Shown in pieces: positions 9,471 through 18,350 of a DNA stretch of 64,000 nucleotides (its first letter is position 1; each line of letters begins with the position of its first letter). A program made the translations under genes and the position numbers. The notes beneath the pieces were generated by a model that saw only the letters and a list, made by a program, of their open reading frames with translations, had not been told where the DNA came from and searched no databases. This DNA comes from JAQIBY01 sp963676165 (GTDB lineage: Bacteria > Bacteroidota > Bacteroidia > Bacteroidales > ML635J-15), in the NCBI GenBank assembly GCA_963676165.1, contig OY781043.1, forward strand, positions 2,852,001-2,916,000, read 5' to 3'.

Positions 9471-10649
9471 ATGCAATGTTTCGTTTATGTCGTTTGTGGT
9501 GAAAACCATTACATTGAGCAAACCAATTTATCGATGAAATTTCTTAGAAAATTCACAGATAAAGACATTTTGCTTGTTACTGACACAAAGCGAAACGAGG
9601 GAAATTTCGATCTCCCAAATGATAAAATTTTAGACATCGAAACCCCAAAACATTATTCCAACAATCAGGCAAGCATTTATCTGGAAACAAAACTTGGAGA
9701 GATTTTAGATTTTAGCCAGAATCAAATTTACTGCTATTTGGATAGTGATATGCTTGCAGTTAGCAAGACCATAAACTCTGTTTTCGATCATGTGACCACC
9801 TATCCAATCTTCGCGAGAGACCATTGTTTTATTGATCAGCATTCACCTCACGCAATGCAATGTGACTGCTTGCAAGCACATGAAAAAATACGCAAAGCAT
9901 ATTACGAATTAGAGGATATTCTGCCAGTTTGCCAAAACACTGAAGAGCGAAGAAAACTGAATAATTTCTTTTCAAAGGTAAAGAAGCAACCAATACGCCA
10001 TAGTTTAGACATAGCCTCTTATCTTTTCCGACGCTATGTTTCCCCACAAAAGATTCTGCATCTCAATAATGGTTTGTCATTTAAGAAAGACACAAGAACA
10101 TGGCATAATCAAAACGGAGAAATAATAGACCACGATAAAAAATGGCATTTAAAACACATCAATAAAACCACTGGTTATCAAAAAGTCAATACAACATGGG
10201 TACATAAAGATGGGCACACTCTATCAGCCGAGACACCTCACTGTACACACTTAAGGGAATATCTCTCCAAGCATTATCAATTGGAACTGCCAAAAAAATT
10301 TCGGCATTGGAACGGCGGTTTGTTTGTTTTTGACAAGCGATCAATTCCTGCCTTAAAAGACTGGCACAAATACAGTTTAGAATTACTCGAAAACCCTGCA
10401 TTTCATGTCAAATATACCGATCAAGTCAGCTTGATAATTACGGCATACAAACACAAGTTTGAGAACAAAAAGAAATTGCCTGTGAGATACAATTTCATAT
10501 GCGACTATGATGATCCCAGACTTAAAAGCATGTTTCAGTACGATGGATACAATGGAAAACAACCAGTTTTTCTCCATGTTTACCACCATTGGAATGATGA
10601 AAACTGGTTTTTATGGAAAGAAATCGAAGATAGTTTAAAACACATTTAA
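9471..10649 (+). CDS. Putative GT-A fold glycosyltransferase
   Basis: A 392-residue protein with a nucleotide-sugar transferase look: an N-terminal alternating alpha/beta region, a DxD-type motif in CYLDSDML near residue 96, a later HWNGGLFVFDK stretch, a TDQVSL helix start, and a C-terminal FLHVYHHWND. These resemble GT8-like or related GT-A enzymes, but the family is not certain. An upstream TTG at 9438 is in frame, but the ATG at 9471 fits better because a -7-like TATCTTCG (9441-9448) lies between them. The 3' end overlaps the end of hipA by 15 bases on the opposite strand. This suggests the toxin-antitoxin module arrived against its end. Confidence 0.65.
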   Translation: MQCFVYVVCGENHYIEQTNLSMKFLRKFTDKDILLVTDTKRNEGNFDLPNDKILDIETPKHYSNNQASIYLETKLGEILDFSQNQIYCYLDSDMLAVSKTINSVFDHVTTYPIFARDHCFIDQHSPHAMQCDCLQAHEKIRKAYYELEDILPVCQNTEERRKLNNFFSKVKKQPIRHSLDIASYLFRRYVSPQKILHLNNGLSFKKDTRTWHNQNGEIIDHDKKWHLKHINKTTGYQKVNTTWVHKDGHTLSAETPHCTHLREYLSKHYQLELPKKFRHWNGGLFVFDKRSIPALKDWHKYSLELLENPAFHVKYTDQVSLIITAYKHKFENKKKLPVRYNFICDYDDPRLKSMFQYDGYNGKQPVFLHVYHHWNDENWFLWKEIEDSLKHI

Positions 10650-11936
10650 ATTGTCTTGAATCCTCCGTGTCAAATCAGCACGAACACCTGCTCTACCTGC
10701 ATAAAGCTTCCACGATTTAATCACCTCATTCATCTCACGAATAATTGATTCTCCCTTCTTTATACTATTGGCATTTGCAATTGTTAACAGATCTTTCATA
10801 TCAATTCCAAGCCGTTTCCCATTAATACTCAGTGTTTGTTGACTGACCCAGTGATTTGTCTCATCGTAAGAGAAACAGAGGTCATAAGCAGGTGCAAGTC
10901 TCCATCTCTCATCTTTTTTCATTAGAAATGAAAAGTTTTTGGTGTGATCATCGTAATTGGTAGCCAAGACATTAAAGACCATCCTACGGAACATTTGTTC
11001 TGCTTCAGGATAAGTAAGATACAACTGCCTCATTGTTTGAAAAACCTGCTCATAGCTGAAGCTAAACATATCATTAAAATCATAATGCTGTAACCCACAT
11101 AAAGTCTGAGTATGAATCTTTTCATTACCCTCACGATCAAAACGCTTCGTCAGAAAGTGTGCTCGGTCATTTTCCTCAAACAAATAACTCTCACTCATTT
11201 CAATATTACAATCTTTAGCCATCAGATAATATGCATACTCTACCCTACCCCAACCTGAGCTTTCACCAAACTGATCATTGCTAACTCCATCCAATTTTAT
11301 TAGCCAATGTTCAAACCCTTTGGGAACATTCCCTTGACCTGAACGCACTTCTCCTGTTTTAGTATTATAAGCAATTACAGCTTTGGGCCTAGCTCCTCCT
11401 GCAGAAGTTCCAATTTTAAGTAAATCCTGAACTGCCTTATTTTCGTCAGCAAAGAGATTTGTAGTAAAAGCTTCTCTTTCATAAAGCACTTTTTTCGCAA
11501 TATCAATTAAGCTGCCAATCTCAATAGAGAAACTACGCATGTCGGCATTCATCTGTGCAGGCTCAAACTCGAGAGCTCCCATTGCACGAGATCCGATAAA
11601 ACAAAGCTTTTCAACTGGATTCATACTTTCCTCAGAACGTCCTTGTTTCACTAACCATGCCTTAATCAACTGATTACCATACCTATCAGGCAAAGCATCT
11701 GCCAACAACCCAGGCAAACCATTAAATGTGGAAGAAGCACTATTTCGACTCGCTCTAAGTTCAGGAAAACTACAAATCCGAGACCCTTCAGAAATAGGCA
11801 TTTTTATGGGAGACAAATTCCAATTCCGATTTATGGCATTTGGTGCAAATTGAAAAAAGACCATTTGTTGCCGGTCATCCCAACGAACAGCACCAAACAA
11901 TTCACCCCATATTCTCACATCAGCAACATCTACCAT
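10635..11936 (-). CDS. hipA: HipA-family serine/threonine kinase toxin
   Basis: A 433-residue HipA-type kinase. The N-terminal coupling domain (about 1-110) is followed by the ATP-binding loop region GTSAGGARPKAV near residue 177, with HWLIKLDG next. The catalytic segment NYDDHTKNFSFL lies near residue 317, and LAPAYDL supplies the metal-binding Asp. All expected active-site positions seem present, so it is probably an active kinase. In the type II HipBA system it phosphorylates a translation-linked target (GltX in E. coli) and is held inactive by HipB. Here the antitoxin gene lies directly upstream with a 7-base overlap. The 3' end overlaps the glycosyltransferase gene tail-to-tail. Confidence 0.9.
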   Translation of the reverse strand: MVDVADVRIWGELFGAVRWDDRQQMVFFQFAPNAINRNWNLSPIKMPISEGSRICSFPELRASRNSASSTFNGLPGLLADALPDRYGNQLIKAWLVKQGRSEESMNPVEKLCFIGSRAMGALEFEPAQMNADMRSFSIEIGSLIDIAKKVLYEREAFTTNLFADENKAVQDLLKIGTSAGGARPKAVIAYNTKTGEVRSGQGNVPKGFEHWLIKLDGVSNDQFGESSGWGRVEYAYYLMAKDCNIEMSESYLFEENDRAHFLTKRFDREGNEKIHTQTLCGLQHYDFNDMFSFSYEQVFQTMRQLYLTYPEAEQMFRRMVFNVLATNYDDHTKNFSFLMKKDERWRLAPAYDLCFSYDETNHWVSQQTLSINGKRLGIDMKDLLTIANANSIKKGESIIREMNEVIKSWKLYAGRAGVRADLTRRIQDNLNVF

Positions 11937-12283
11937 CCCAATTCACTTTGATTTGACACATTTTTGCTTGCCTTGCTAGCACGAAGCTTTCTCTTTTTTT
12001 TAAGCTTTGAATACTCCAATGGACTTATTTCTTCAGAAACATTAAAAGTTTCCAAAACATAGAGAGCATTCAAAACTCGCAAAATGGGGATCAAACTAGC
12101 TAAAGTTATAGACTCCCCATTTTCAACTTTAACAATGGTTGACCGATTCAAATTTGTATTTTTAGCAAGTTGTGACTGGGTAACATTTTGCTGTAAACGC
12201 TTTTGTCGAATAAAGCCTCCGATTTTCTCAAGTATGGCTTTATCAGATAACTGAAGGATATTTGTATTGTTATTTTCCACCAT
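11930..12283 (-). CDS. hipB: HipB-like XRE-family antitoxin and repressor
   Basis: A 117-residue DNA-binding protein with one helix-turn-helix of the XRE/Cro type at about 25-80 (IRQKRLQQNVTQSQLAKNTN, then NRSTIVKVENGES). The C-terminal tail is basic (KLKKKRKLRASKASK), consistent with DNA or toxin binding. It overlaps hipA by 7 bases and is read first, the standard antitoxin-toxin order. Three 19-base repeats upstream, plus a fourth covering its own start codon, are likely operator half-sites for autoregulation. The first codons of this gene are therefore part of the repeat pattern. Confidence 0.88.
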   Translation of the reverse strand: MVENNNTNILQLSDKAILEKIGGFIRQKRLQQNVTQSQLAKNTNLNRSTIVKVENGESITLASLIPILRVLNALYVLETFNVSEEISPLEYSKLKKKRKLRASKASKNVSNQSELGW

Positions 12284-12414
12284 AAGCTCAAATAATTGAC
12301 TTAATGTTGTTATTTTCCATCAAATATAATCAATTATTTAATAAAAACAAATCCATGTTGCTTATTTCCATCATTATGGATGTTTTATATTAATAATGTT
12401 GCTTTTCCCCATCA
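12264..12414 (-). promoter_or_regulatory. Putative HipB operator array: four phased 19-bp repeats
   Basis: Read on the minus strand, three copies of a 19-base sequence close to TGATGGAAATAAGCAACAT occur at 12396-12414, 12355-12373 and 12304-12322. A fourth, weaker copy at 12264-12282 overlaps the hipB start codon. Pairwise identity is about 16 of 19. Start-to-start spacings are 41, 51 and 40 bases, close to whole helical turns. Inside the array 12368-12381 contains a perfect palindrome, TCCAT-CATT-ATGGA. The first copy includes the TGA stop of the upstream radical SAM gene. HipB autoregulation through several upstream operators is established for E. coli. The assignment here is inferred. Confidence 0.6.
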
Positions 12415-13833
12415 TTTTTCGCCTAACATAATCCGTTCTGCATAACTCATTAAAATGTGCTTTAACTCAAGAACCGGAAAATGAAAAAGGTAATCGTACC
12501 AGACAGACAGCCTCAAAGCAAACAAAGGCCTAAAAACCTTACTGTTCTTAAAATATTCAGGCAAGACATCAAACAATGCATCCTTTTTCTGTTTCCACAG
12601 ATCAAATTTCGCATTGAAATTTTCATTGGGGAAATTAACTTGCAAATATTGGAAAATACGCTGTTCAAACTCCACATTTGCAGCATCAAACCCAAGCTTT
12701 TCTTCTGGATGCTTAGCCATCCAATCGTCACGAAAATCACAGTCATTTATCCATGTTTTGATGCGCCCTTCAAGCTCTCTCAGCACTTGAATATTATGCA
12801 AAGAAATTTCATCATCCTCGTCAAAACTTGCTGCCTGACAAATTTGCAAAGACTCTTCCAACAATGATTTACTTGCATACTGTAAAGCAACATCGTATGC
12901 ATTAAACACATGCTGAAAATCGACACGCATACCACGCTGATTACAAAACCGAACAATATCAGGAAACTCCTTTGCATTCAAAGTCAACGGACAAACCGGC
13001 ATGCTAATCACTTCAGAATTTCGCTTCGCATAATCCAAAAAATAATCCAAATGCTCCATCACCTTTTCAAAAGAAGCTCCTTTACGAATCTGCTCATATG
13101 TGGTTTTATTGACACTGTCAATGGACAAATTAAAATGGAAACTCCCCGCTTCTAAAACATCCTTAATCTCATCGGTCAACACACTACCATTGGTATTTAC
13201 TGAGATACGGCAACTCGGATTTTTCGCAATGATTTCTTTCCAAATATCGATGTAAGTACGAGATAAAAAACTTTCACCTCCAGAAAAAATTGCTTCTTGC
13301 AAATAAGGGACAAACTCAAAAAACTCCAGTTTAAACTGATGAAGATCTATCCCATTATCAAACTTAACTCCCTCCCGTTGTGCAATTTTCGAGGATAGCA
13401 AACTGTTGCACATAACACATTCCAAATTACAAGTATTATCAACAGCTATTTCTAACATTACAGGGAAATTCTTATGTTCTCGAAAACCTTCATACATGCG
13501 CATCTTTGAGGATTCAAAACGCTTTGCACGAACAGCATCTTCACAAATTTCACACTCCGATGGAAACTGAAAATGCTTTAATTGATTTCGATAATTTTGA
13601 AAATCATCTCCCTTCCAGATTTCCATTAAAGAACGAGTAGGATAACGTTCTTGAGAAAAAGATTCTGCATGATATGATTGCGTATAGCAACATGGGCTCA
13701 CAAAACCTGTCATCCCGACAGACATGGAAACAAAAGGAGCCTTACATACAGGTGTGTTTAATCCGTATGATTTCAGATATTGCTTCAATGTTTTCTTTAA
13801 TTGTCGATCTTTCACTATCCCTTGATATTTCAC
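12412..13833 (-). CDS. Radical SAM protein with SPASM/twitch-type cysteine motifs
   Basis: A 473-residue radical SAM protein. The cluster motif CNLECVMC lies near residue 135, followed by AIFSGGESF near residue 187. The N-terminus carries extra cysteines in an arrangement seen in twitch/SPASM radical SAM enzymes (APFVSMSVGMTGFVSPCCY, then CEICEDAV near residue 97). The last 150 residues are helical and lack obvious cofactor motifs. It is read divergently from the dehydratase gene at 13885, with 51 bases between the starts. It may use the ACP-bound or peptide product of that cluster, but the substrate is unknown. It is longer than, and only distantly similar to, the pair at 5615-7473. Confidence 0.82.
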   Translation of the reverse strand: MKYQGIVKDRQLKKTLKQYLKSYGLNTPVCKAPFVSMSVGMTGFVSPCCYTQSYHAESFSQERYPTRSLMEIWKGDDFQNYRNQLKHFQFPSECEICEDAVRAKRFESSKMRMYEGFREHKNFPVMLEIAVDNTCNLECVMCNSLLSSKIAQREGVKFDNGIDLHQFKLEFFEFVPYLQEAIFSGGESFLSRTYIDIWKEIIAKNPSCRISVNTNGSVLTDEIKDVLEAGSFHFNLSIDSVNKTTYEQIRKGASFEKVMEHLDYFLDYAKRNSEVISMPVCPLTLNAKEFPDIVRFCNQRGMRVDFQHVFNAYDVALQYASKSLLEESLQICQAASFDEDDEISLHNIQVLRELEGRIKTWINDCDFRDDWMAKHPEEKLGFDAANVEFEQRIFQYLQVNFPNENFNAKFDLWKQKKDALFDVLPEYFKNSKVFRPLFALRLSVWYDYLFHFPVLELKHILMSYAERIMLGEK

Positions 13834-13884
13834 TGCAAGTTACAAATTTTCAAACAAATTCCTTTACTTTGTACGAATAAGCAC

Positions 13885-14325
13885 ATGATGACGAAAACAA
13901 AGGAAATACTATCTCACATGCCTTATGGCAAAAATTTTCTTTTTGTAGATGACATTCAGTCGATCGACAAAGAAGAAATACGTGGTAGCTATCATTTCAA
14001 AAGTACAGAAGCATTTTATGCAGACCACTTTGAATCTGAAGCAATCACACCGGGAGTAATTTTACTTGAATGCATGGGCCAAATCGGATGTGTTGCTCAT
14101 GGAATTTATTTGTTAGGTTTAGAAATCGACAAATACACTCCTGTGTTTTCACACGCAGAAGTTGAATTCTTCCAAGCCGTTTATCCTGACACAATTGTAG
14201 AAGTTCAGGCTACAAAAAAATATCTTAGAAAAAATCATCTACGTAGCTACATCATCATGACAAATAAAGAAACAGGAAAAACTATTGCCAGAGCAAATGC
14301 TATGTGCACTTTTATTGAGAAGTAA
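13885..14325 (+). CDS. Hot-dog fold 3-hydroxyacyl-ACP dehydratase (FabZ-like)
   Basis: A 146-residue single-domain hot-dog protein. YADHFESEAITPGVILLE near residues 45-65 matches the FabZ/FabA active-site region, including the catalytic His and the PG pair. In FabZ a downstream Glu or Asp completes the site, and here E in LLECMGQ occupies that position. The reading frame is open further upstream (to 13801), but the ATG pair at 13885/13888 is chosen because the earlier part overlaps the divergent gene. It lies 3 bases before the ketosynthase gene. The role is dehydration of a 3-hydroxyacyl-ACP, or a related hot-dog reaction. No ketoreductase gene is present in the window. Confidence 0.82.
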   Translation: MMTKTKEILSHMPYGKNFLFVDDIQSIDKEEIRGSYHFKSTEAFYADHFESEAITPGVILLECMGQIGCVAHGIYLLGLEIDKYTPVFSHAEVEFFQAVYPDTIVEVQATKKYLRKNHLRSYIIMTNKETGKTIARANAMCTFIEK

Positions 14326-14328
14326 ACC

Positions 14329-15621
14329 ATGGAAAATAAAAAGCGCGTTGTTATCACAGGATTAGGAATTGTATCCCCAATAGGCACAGGAGTATCAGAA
14401 TTTTCAACCAATTTCTTTCTTGGCAAATCTGGTATTCAGAATATACCTGAACTTGAAGAACTTGGCTTTGCTTGTTGCATTGGAGGGCGCTCATCCATAG
14501 ACAAATCTGACTATAAGCACCTTATCGATCAATTCCATTTAAGGAAAAGTAGCAATACCATTCAATTTGCTTTAATTGCTGCAGCAGAAGCTTGGAAAAA
14601 TGCAGGGCTTGATATCCCAGAGCATCAAAGTGGAAAAACTGATTACGATACAGGGGCAATAATTGGTTCTGGCATGGGTGCTTTAGACCAAATTGGAAAT
14701 CAAGTTGTACCGAATAGTAATGCACAAAAACGCCGCAGATTACGGAGCACAATCATTGAACAATGTATGCCCAATGGAGCATCTGCTCATATTGCCATGA
14801 TGCTTGGTTTGGGCAATAAAGTAAGTTCAGTTTCTTCAGCCTGTGCAACATCAACCGAAGCCATCATCACAGCAGCAGAACATATCGCAAATGGACATGC
14901 AGAACGCATGCTTGCCGGAGGCACTGAAGCTTACTCACCATATTCATGGATAGGGTTTGACATCATGCGCGTATTGAACCGAAAATCTAACGACAAACCA
15001 GAAGAAGGCTCTGCTCCTATGAGTGAAAATGCCAATGGCTTTGTACCTGGCGAAGGGGCTGGTGTTCTAGTCTTGGAATCGTATGAATCTGCCATCGCTA
15101 GAGGCGCTCACATATATGCTGAATTTGCAGGTGGGCACATCAACTCTGGAGGTCTCAGAAATGGTGGTAGCATGACAGCACCAGGTGAAGAAGCAGTTAT
15201 CCGTTGCATTCAAAAAGCAATTGAAGATGCCAAGATTGAAGCGCAAGCAATTGAATATATTTCGGGACACCTAAGCTCCACAATGGCAGATGTTTTGGAA
15301 ATTCAAAATTTATCAAAAGCCCTCAACAGAGCGGGCGAAGATTTTCCGCTTATCAACAGCATAAAAGCACAAACAGGACATTGCATTGGTGCAGGGGGAG
15401 CAATTGAAAGCATTGCAGCCATCTTACAAATCAATAATAACACAGTTTGTAAGGCAGTGAATAGTCGGGAAATTCATCCAGAAATTGCAAATACAATATC
15501 TGCGAAGTGCATTCCTGATAAGAATCAGAACAAAACCATCCAATATGCATTAAAAACAAGTTTTGGCTTTGGAGATGTGAATGCATGTTTTGTACTAAAG
15601 CGTATGAATAAATCATCTTGA
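14329..15621 (+). CDS. Beta-ketoacyl-ACP synthase (FabF-like, KAS I/II superfamily)
   Basis: A 430-residue ketosynthase with a complete-looking triad: Cys in SSACATST near residue 172, His in SGHLSST near 312 and His in KAQTGHCIGAGG near 350. The first His block is unusual: housekeeping FabF usually reads HGTST followed by a small residue and D, whereas here it is HLSSTMADVLE. This suggests a specialised condensing enzyme. It sits between the dehydratase (3-base gap) and a dedicated ACP (78-base gap), so it probably extends an acyl or polyketide chain on that ACP. It is unlikely to be the cell's main FabF because the neighbours are accessory genes. Confidence 0.88.
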   Translation: MENKKRVVITGLGIVSPIGTGVSEFSTNFFLGKSGIQNIPELEELGFACCIGGRSSIDKSDYKHLIDQFHLRKSSNTIQFALIAAAEAWKNAGLDIPEHQSGKTDYDTGAIIGSGMGALDQIGNQVVPNSNAQKRRRLRSTIIEQCMPNGASAHIAMMLGLGNKVSSVSSACATSTEAIITAAEHIANGHAERMLAGGTEAYSPYSWIGFDIMRVLNRKSNDKPEEGSAPMSENANGFVPGEGAGVLVLESYESAIARGAHIYAEFAGGHINSGGLRNGGSMTAPGEEAVIRCIQKAIEDAKIEAQAIEYISGHLSSTMADVLEIQNLSKALNRAGEDFPLINSIKAQTGHCIGAGGAIESIAAILQINNNTVCKAVNSREIHPEIANTISAKCIPDKNQNKTIQYALKTSFGFGDVNACFVLKRMNKSS

Positions 15622-15699
15622 CCAGAATTATTTTGAGAATGTCAAATTTTATTCATTCGTAATCATTTTTTTAATAACTTACACTCAAATTCAACGAGA

Positions 15700-15942
15700 A
15701 TGAAAACAATTGAACCAACTGTGATTGAGATTTTAAAGCAATACAGTTTTGAAAAGAAAATCTGGGAAAACTACACTGGGGATCTTGAAATTATTAAGGA
15801 TTTAAAAGTCAATTCGGCACGTATTGTTGACATCGTTTTAGATGTGGAAGAAGCCTTTGACATTGAAATTGATGATGACAGTCTGGAAAACATTGTTTGC
15901 ATTCGTGATATCGTTGAAATTGTCGATGCAAAAACCAGCTAA
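15700..15942 (+). CDS. Acyl carrier protein
   Basis: An 80-residue acidic helical protein. The phosphopantetheine attachment Ser is Ser39 in DLKVNSARIVDIV, replacing the common DSL with NSA. It is followed by the acidic helix II (LDVEEAFDIEIDDDS) that contacts partner enzymes. The NSA sequence differs from housekeeping AcpP, supporting a dedicated carrier. It lies 2 bases ahead of a phosphopantetheinyl transferase gene that would activate it, and follows the ketosynthase. Growing chains are therefore probably tethered here. Confidence 0.85.
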   Translation: MKTIEPTVIEILKQYSFEKKIWENYTGDLEIIKDLKVNSARIVDIVLDVEEAFDIEIDDDSLENIVCIRDIVEIVDAKTS

Positions 15943-15944
15943 TT

Positions 15945-16556
15945 ATGATTGTTATTGGAAATGATTTAGTCAACTTAAAAAACCCTGATAATATTCGCAC
16001 CATGCAACGGAGTGGATTTGAAAAATTCTTCCACCCAGATGAAATCAAATACACTGAATCATCAAAAACTTGCTATGCCTGCCTTTGGGCGATTAAAGAA
16101 GCAGCGTACAAATGTATTTTGAAGATGGGCTATCGCGTTGCTTTTAGTCCTGCGAAATACAAAATTGAAGCTCAAGAACATGATGCAAAACTTCTCGGCA
16201 CCGTAAAATACAAGAATGAAACATTGTATTTAAAATGCATTGAAGATGGCGACTTTGTCAGAGCAGTTGTTTCCAATGACTCACAAGCTGTTAGTATGAT
16301 TAAAAGCATCCATCTAAAAAATTCAGACAACTTTCAGATGCAAATGGTCAAACGGATATCTGCTGTTACACAATACGATAATCTAACCATCACAAAGAAC
16401 CAGGACAATATTCCTATTCTTTATGACAACACAAAAGACAACTATCTTGAGATTAGCTTATCAAAGGAAGAGGATCTTTATTACGTTTCTGTACTCCCTG
16501 TTTGGTTTTCAAAGTCAAACATAACAGCAAAAACTCCAGATTACTTACTCGTATAG
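15945..16556 (+). CDS. 4'-phosphopantetheinyl transferase (AcpS-like)
   Basis: A 203-residue protein with the two signature blocks of the family: GNDLVNL at residues 5-11 (metal-binding Asp) and LWAIKEAAYK near residue 50 (Glu and Lys). The AcpS-like core is about 120 residues, and an extra C-terminal part of about 80 residues follows. It transfers the phosphopantetheine arm of CoA to an ACP serine, and the adjacent ACP is the obvious substrate. Having its own activating enzyme supports this being a self-contained biosynthetic unit. It is translated almost directly after the ACP gene. Confidence 0.85.
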   Translation: MIVIGNDLVNLKNPDNIRTMQRSGFEKFFHPDEIKYTESSKTCYACLWAIKEAAYKCILKMGYRVAFSPAKYKIEAQEHDAKLLGTVKYKNETLYLKCIEDGDFVRAVVSNDSQAVSMIKSIHLKNSDNFQMQMVKRISAVTQYDNLTITKNQDNIPILYDNTKDNYLEISLSKEEDLYYVSVLPVWFSKSNITAKTPDYLLV

Positions 16557-16574
16557 TTTCCATAACACTGCTTT

Positions 16575-18350
16575 ATGTGTGGAATTAATGGCATACTCCT
16601 CAAAAATGACATGATCAATGTTTCTGCATTCACAAAAATGCGAGACAGCTTAATTCATCGTGGACCAGACGATGCTGGCATTTGGATTCATAATAATCAA
16701 AAAATAGGTTTCGGACACAGACGACTTGCCTTTATGGATTTAACACCACAAGGCTCTCAACCCATGCAATCCACAGATGGGAACATTGTCATCACTGTCA
16801 ATGGCGAAATTTACAATTATCCTCAACTTCGAAAAAACCTTGAAGAAAAAGGGCATAAATTCCAAAGCAATTCCGATTCCGAAGTCATCATCCATGCATG
16901 GAGAGAATGGAATACGAACATGCTAAAAAAGCTTAATGGAATGTTTGCCTTAGCACTTTGGGATGATAATGAGAAAAAATTATTACTTGCACGAGATCGA
17001 TTTGGAATTAAACCTCTATACTATTACAGCAGTGCAGCGCAATGTGGATTTGCGTCAGAAATAAAAGCCATCATCAGCTATTTTCCGATGCTAAAAAACA
17101 TTCGAAAAACCTCAGTTGCAGATTACTTTTCGTATCGTTATGTCCCCTCTCCTTTTACTATTTATGAGGACATAAAAAAGTTAGAACCCGGAACATTCTT
17201 ATTGCTTGACAAAGATTTCCAAACAAGCATTCAATCGTATTACACACCAAGCCTAAACCCAAAAATAAAGCTTTCACAAGATGAAATAAGCGAAACCATT
17301 CACGACTTATTGAGTAAATCAGTGAGAATGCACACACAAAGTGATGTCCCTATAGGTTCATTTTTAAGTGGAGGATACGATTCCAGCGCAATTGTACAGA
17401 TGCTGAGAGAAAATGCGTATTCCGCAAATACCTTCAGTATAGGATTTGATCATTGGCAGGGGAGTGAAGATCAATACGCAAAGCTTGTTGCAGATCATTT
17501 TTCTATGCCTCACTTTTCGCATAAAGCAAAAAATGCAGATCTTGATTTGCTACCAACGCTGATGCATCATTATGACGAACCCATTGCAGATATTTCCATC
17601 ATTCCCACATATTTAGTAAGTCAATTGGCAGTTAAGCACAACAAAGCAGTGCTTTCAGGCGAAGGTGCAGATGAACTTTTTGCTGGTTACACATGGCATT
17701 ACGACAACATTGCTATGCAAAATCCATTTACCTATCTCAAACACAACTTACAAAAACAGCATCCTGCAAGAGCTTTCTCAACGGAAGCCTATAGTAGAGC
17801 AATGTCAATGGGGCATTTGAGAGAAAAGGAATTAGAGCAACTTTTCACAGATGATTTTGCAAACGAAATTCCAACCGACAGCGATTGGTTTTACCGTCAA
17901 TCGGGAAACAAGATCAAAGGCTTAGATAAATTCCGACAGATGGATATGCGGTGTTTTATGGGAGAACTGGTGCTCACAAAAATTGACAGAGCAAGCATGG
18001 CCAATAGTCTGGAAGTCAGAGTGCCATTTTTAGAGAATGCACTTGTTGATTTTATGCTATCTATCCCACCTAAATTGTTGTACAAAAATGGGATTAAGAA
18101 ATTTCAATTGCATGAAGTAATTAAACAGGACATGCCTCAATCCATTCTGAACAGGAAAAAACAAGGCTTTGTCGGACCAGACAGTTATTATGAAAATGCA
18201 GCATGGTATCAATCTCAAATTGAGGAATCCCAAACTTGTAAGGATGGAATCTTTAAGAAATCAGAATTGGAAGGATATCTCGCCCAGAAATCCTACTGGA
18301 AACTATGGAAATTTGTTGTTTTTGAAAACTGGTACAAGGTATGGATGTAA
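16575..18350 (+). CDS. asnB: Asparagine synthetase, glutamine-hydrolysing (AsnB family)
   Basis: A 591-residue two-domain enzyme. The N-terminal Ntn glutaminase starts with the catalytic Cys2 (MCGINGI) and has the RGPDDAG and NGEIYNY blocks. The synthetase domain has the ATP pyrophosphatase loop SGGYDSS near residue 263 and LSGEGADELFAGY near 365. Length and motifs match AsnB. Family members make asparagine from aspartate, glutamine and ATP, and relatives in gene clusters amidate other carboxylates. Its position between the phosphopantetheinyl transferase and a transglutaminase-like lipoprotein (10-base overlap) suggests amide formation on the cluster product, though ordinary asparagine synthesis cannot be excluded. 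Confidence 0.88.
   Translation: MCGINGILLKNDMINVSAFTKMRDSLIHRGPDDAGIWIHNNQKIGFGHRRLAFMDLTPQGSQPMQSTDGNIVITVNGEIYNYPQLRKNLEEKGHKFQSNSDSEVIIHAWREWNTNMLKKLNGMFALALWDDNEKKLLLARDRFGIKPLYYYSSAAQCGFASEIKAIISYFPMLKNIRKTSVADYFSYRYVPSPFTIYEDIKKLEPGTFLLLDKDFQTSIQSYYTPSLNPKIKLSQDEISETIHDLLSKSVRMHTQSDVPIGSFLSGGYDSSAIVQMLRENAYSANTFSIGFDHWQGSEDQYAKLVADHFSMPHFSHKAKNADLDLLPTLMHHYDEPIADISIIPTYLVSQLAVKHNKAVLSGEGADELFAGYTWHYDNIAMQNPFTYLKHNLQKQHPARAFSTEAYSRAMSMGHLREKELEQLFTDDFANEIPTDSDWFYRQSGNKIKGLDKFRQMDMRCFMGELVLTKIDRASMANSLEVRVPFLENALVDFMLSIPPKLLYKNGIKKFQLHEVIKQDMPQSILNRKKQGFVGPDSYYENAAWYQSQIEESQTCKDGIFKKSELEGYLAQKSYWKLWKFVVFENWYKVWM

Noticed and set aside
12481..12867. Plus-strand frame of 128 codons
   Set aside because: It is opposite the radical SAM gene at 12412-13833, whose motifs are clear. 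It looks like a shadow frame.
13885..16556. Aryl polyene or flexirubin cluster
   Set aside because: There is no ketoreductase, ammonia lyase, acyltransferase or second ketosynthase in the window. Only the generic dehydratase, ketosynthase and ACP parts are shared.
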